Shown here piece after piece: positions 61,881 through 64,000 of a DNA stretch of 64,000 bases. A model generated the notes under the pieces. It saw nothing but the letters and a program-made list of their open reading frames with translations, ran no database searches and was not told the origin of the DNA. The stretch lies in assembly GCF_027497255.1 (NCBI RefSeq), contig NZ_CP114903.1:4712001-4776000 (forward strand), given 5' to 3'. The position numbers and the translations under genes are program-made. Source of the DNA: Micromonospora sp. WMMD882 (GTDB lineage Bacteria; Actinomycetota; Actinomycetes; Mycobacteriales; Micromonosporaceae). Numbering within the stretch: the first letter of the stretch is position 1; every line of letters starts with the position of its first letter.

Positions 61881-61973
61881 GGGATTGGCCTCTCTCTTTC
61901 AGCGAGGGGTGAGGGCCCGCCACCGCGGTGGTGACGGGCCCTCGGGAAGGGGTGGGGTTTGCTGGTGTGGTGG

Positions 61974-62268
61974 TCAGATGGTTGGCGCGGTCGGCTCCCA
62001 CCGCAGCCGGCCGATCCGGGCAGTGCCGTGGTCGATGCGGGGGCGGCTCGGTCGTGACCAGCCCGGTCGCGTCGGCCGGGAGGCGACGACGCGCCACCCG
62101 GTGGCTCGCAGATTGGCCCCGCTCTCCCCGTCCTGGGTGTAGGTGACCAGGCGCCGGTAGCCCAGCGCCCGGGCGGCCGTCCACACCGCCCCGTACAGCA
62201 GGGAGCAGGCGTTACGGGTACCGTCCGTCGCCACTCTGGTGACCTCGAGGGGCAGCCCGTCGCGCCAG
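61974..62268 (-). pseudogene. 3' part of an XF1762-type protein gene
   Basis: The frame from about 62268 reads RDGLPLEVTRVATDGTRNAC, LLYGAVWTAARALGYRRLVT, YTQDGESGANLRATGWRVVA and GTARIGRLRWEPTAPTI, matching the C-terminal two thirds of phage/element XF1762 proteins (N-acetyltransferase-like fold, unknown role). Upstream of this point the sequence belongs to a DNA methyltransferase in another frame, so the N terminus is lost. The frame continues to an apparent start only through the foreign sequence. Confidence 0.7.
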
Positions 62269-62577
62269 GCGGTCGACGTACTCGCCCACGGTGGGCTCCA
62301 GCCCGTACTGCGGGTCTGCCCACGTGGCCCCGCACCGACCGCACGACGCGCCGTCGCGGCGGTGCCTCCCAGGTACCGGATGCGGGCAGGCGGGGGTGCC
62401 GCCCTGCCACACACCGGTGCCGTAGTCCCGCAGCGACCAGAACGGCGGGCTGGTCACGATGGCGTCGACGCTGCCGTCGGGCATCGCGGCGAGCACCCGC
62501 CGGGCGTCGCCGAGATACAACTCGACCGGCCCTACCGTCCGGTACCGGTAGGTGTCCAGCGAGGTGGGGTCGGTCAT
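62262..62577 (-). pseudogene. 5' part of an N4/N6-type DNA methyltransferase gene
   Basis: From ATG 62577 (MTDPTSLDTYRYRTVGPVEL) the frame contains the catalytic VDAIVTSPPFWSLRDYGTGV, a zinc-like CPHP...CGRCG region and LEPTVGEYVDRLA, then breaks off; the remaining codons to 62212 are antiphase to the XF1762 remnant. The SAM-binding FxGxG half is missing. Its start overlaps the cytosine methyltransferase stop (ATGA), so it was a genuine operon member before deletion. Confidence 0.72.
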
Positions 62578-63993
62578 GCCGGCACCGCCCACCGGCGCGG
62601 GCACAGCAGCAGCCGCAACGCTGCGGCTGCCTGGTGCGGGACGACGCCGTTGCCGAGGACCCGCAGCGCGGCGGTGCGCGGCAACGCGAGCGTCGGGTCG
62701 GTCACCCACTGCTGGTCGAGGCCCATGAGCCATTCCACGAACGGCGGCGCCAGGACCGGCTTGCCGTGCCGCCCTGGTTGGGTCGGCTCCGGCGCCGGCC
62801 GGCCGAGCAGCAGTTCCCACCGCGCTACCGCTTCGGCGTAGACGCCCCATCGGTCGGCGTCGGGCTGGCCCAGTCCGGCCACCGTGGTACGCAGGTCCGC
62901 GCCGCCGTCGCCGTGCCGGCCTGGTCCCCGCGCGTCGGAGGCGCGTGGGGTGGGCAGAGTCCGGGCCGGCACCCGGACGGCCGCTGACGGCAGCGTGAGG
63001 TCTCCGTGCGACCCGCGCTGGCCGGGGCAGCCCTTGGTGCCGTCGGTTGCCCTCGGGGTGGGCAGCAGCACCTGCGACAACGGGGGCCGCCATCCGGCGC
63101 CGGCACGCCGACCGGGAGTGCCGGTGTCGCTGGCGCGCGGGGTGGGTAGCAGCGTCGGCTTGTCGCCACGCCGCGGTCGGTAGCCGCGGACCGCCGATTC
63201 CACGGCCGGTCGACCGGTGTCGCGGTTGGCGCCGCTCGTGGAGCCGGTGCCGCCCCCCTTGGTGGGTGTGGGCGGCGCCTGCCCTGCGATACCGGCGAGG
63301 CTGGGCCGACGGGCAACCCCGGCCGAGGGCAAGCTGTTCGACCCGTACGGCACCGCGGTCGGTGTCGGCAGCAGGTGGTGGCGGGTGCCGGTCGGTTCGA
63401 GCAGGTCCGGCAGCCCGTACTGGTGGCCGGGGCCCTTGCCGTCACGGGCGCAGGGTGTCGGCAACGTCCGTACCCCCTCCCCGGCGGTCGGTGGGGGCGG
63501 CCAGCAGGAACAGCCTGTCCCGCTGGTGGGCGGCGCCGATGTCGGATGCGCGTAGGCATAGCCAGCTCGTGTCGTACCCGATCGCGGCCAGGTCGGCGTG
63601 GACGACGTCGATTCCTCGTCGCAGGAGTGCGGCGACGTTCTCCACGAACAGCAGCTGCGGTCGTAGTACGCGAACGGCTGCGGCGACGTGGTTCCAGACG
63701 CTGGAGTGCTCGCCGGTAATGCCGACGCGTTTGCCGGCGTTGCTGATGTCCTGACAAGGGAATCCGGCAGTGAGGATGTCGACCGGCTCGACCTGGTCCC
63801 AGTGGACGGTGCGGATGTCGCCGAGGTTCGGGATGCCGGGCCAGTGGTGGGCGAGGACGGTGGCGGCGTGGCGGTCGGTCTCGGCGTACCAGGCGAGTCG
63901 GCCGCCGAGCACCAGCTCGACGGCCAGGTCGAGGCCTCCGTACCCGCTGCAGACCGAGCCGACTCGTGGGGAGGTGGCGTGTGCACGGTTCAC
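62574..63993 (-). pseudogene. Cytosine-5 DNA methyltransferase, frameshifted in a homopolymer
   Basis: From GTG 63993: motif I VGSVCSGYGGLDLAVELVLG, the catalytic GFPCQDISNAGKRVGI, FVENVAALL, and GAAHQRDRLFLLAAPT. The frame then ends at 63442, but the +1 frame continues with GVRTLPTPCARDGKGPG and runs to 62574, ending RVLGNGVVPHQAAAALRLLL (motif IX-X). The slip lies in the run TACCCCCTCCCCGG (about 63471-63484). The second half has several LPTPRASD-like repeats before the target-recognition region. A slip in a C-run may be genuine phase variation, decay or sequencing error. Confidence 0.8.
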
Positions 63994-64000
63994 GCCACCT

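Noticed and set aside
1..64000. CRISPR arrays, rRNA genes or complete tRNA genes
   Set aside because: No regularly spaced repeats, rRNA sequence or full cloverleaf was seen anywhere in the window.

Overview
The window is high-GC actinomycete DNA with frequent GTG starts, overlapping GTGA/ATGA gene junctions and a Cvn-type conservon. Family resemblances (anchored-repeat ABC transporter, kdp arrangement, conservon) suggest Micromonosporaceae, perhaps Micromonospora; that genus call is inference.

Region 1 (1-24.2 kb) is dominated by what looks like one zinc-starvation (Zur) regulon. A Zur-type Fur repressor (17915-18337) lies among zinc-independent ribosomal protein paralogues (L28, L33, S14, L31 type B, plus an L32 with odd cysteines), a CobW-type GTPase operon, and an unusual zinc-type ABC transporter whose genes are interleaved with cell-surface proteins carrying the actinobacterial 'choice-of-anchor M' / TIGR03769 domain. 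A 13-bp palindrome close to GAAAACGGTTTTC recurs before the ribosomal-protein operon, rpmE2, the rpmF-cobW operon and a siderophore-type FecBCD transporter; a related longer palindrome precedes two exported TIGR03769 proteins. The regulon probably couples surface capture of zinc, uptake, ribosomal zinc sparing and zinc allocation. Between these genes are an oxidoreductase-methyltransferase fusion with its regulator, a tsaD fragment, and a MerR/oxidoreductase pair next to broken genes.

Region 2 (24.8-36.6 kb) is potassium homeostasis: TrkA/TrkH, then kdpFABC and kdpDE with two predicted tiny membrane peptides and a strong hairpin between kdpC and kdpD. Region 3 (37-44.7 kb) holds an MMPL exporter, a two-component system and a PadR-DUF1048-DrrAB-like efflux operon ending in a near-perfect terminator.

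At 44802-44843 is the 3' part of a tRNA-Arg(ACG) gene without its 5' half, the signature of an integration site. To its right are lower-GC possible attachment arms, an IS3-family element, two paralogous exported proteins, a HAD hydrolase with an in-frame stop, an acyl-CoA dehydrogenase, a conservon (histidine kinase, roadblock, DUF742, GTPase, GAF) whose kinase carries a frameshift, then a compact unexplained cluster (radical SAM, thymidylate-kinase-like, endonuclease/phosphatase, CYTH), an orphan conservon GTPase and a TraB-like protein. From 60 kb to the edge is the end of an integrative element: tyrosine integrase, excisionase-like protein, a deletion scar fusing two genes, and a frameshifted cytosine-5 DNA methyltransferase.

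All calls come from reading the sequence; no similarity search was run. Family names rest on recognised motifs.
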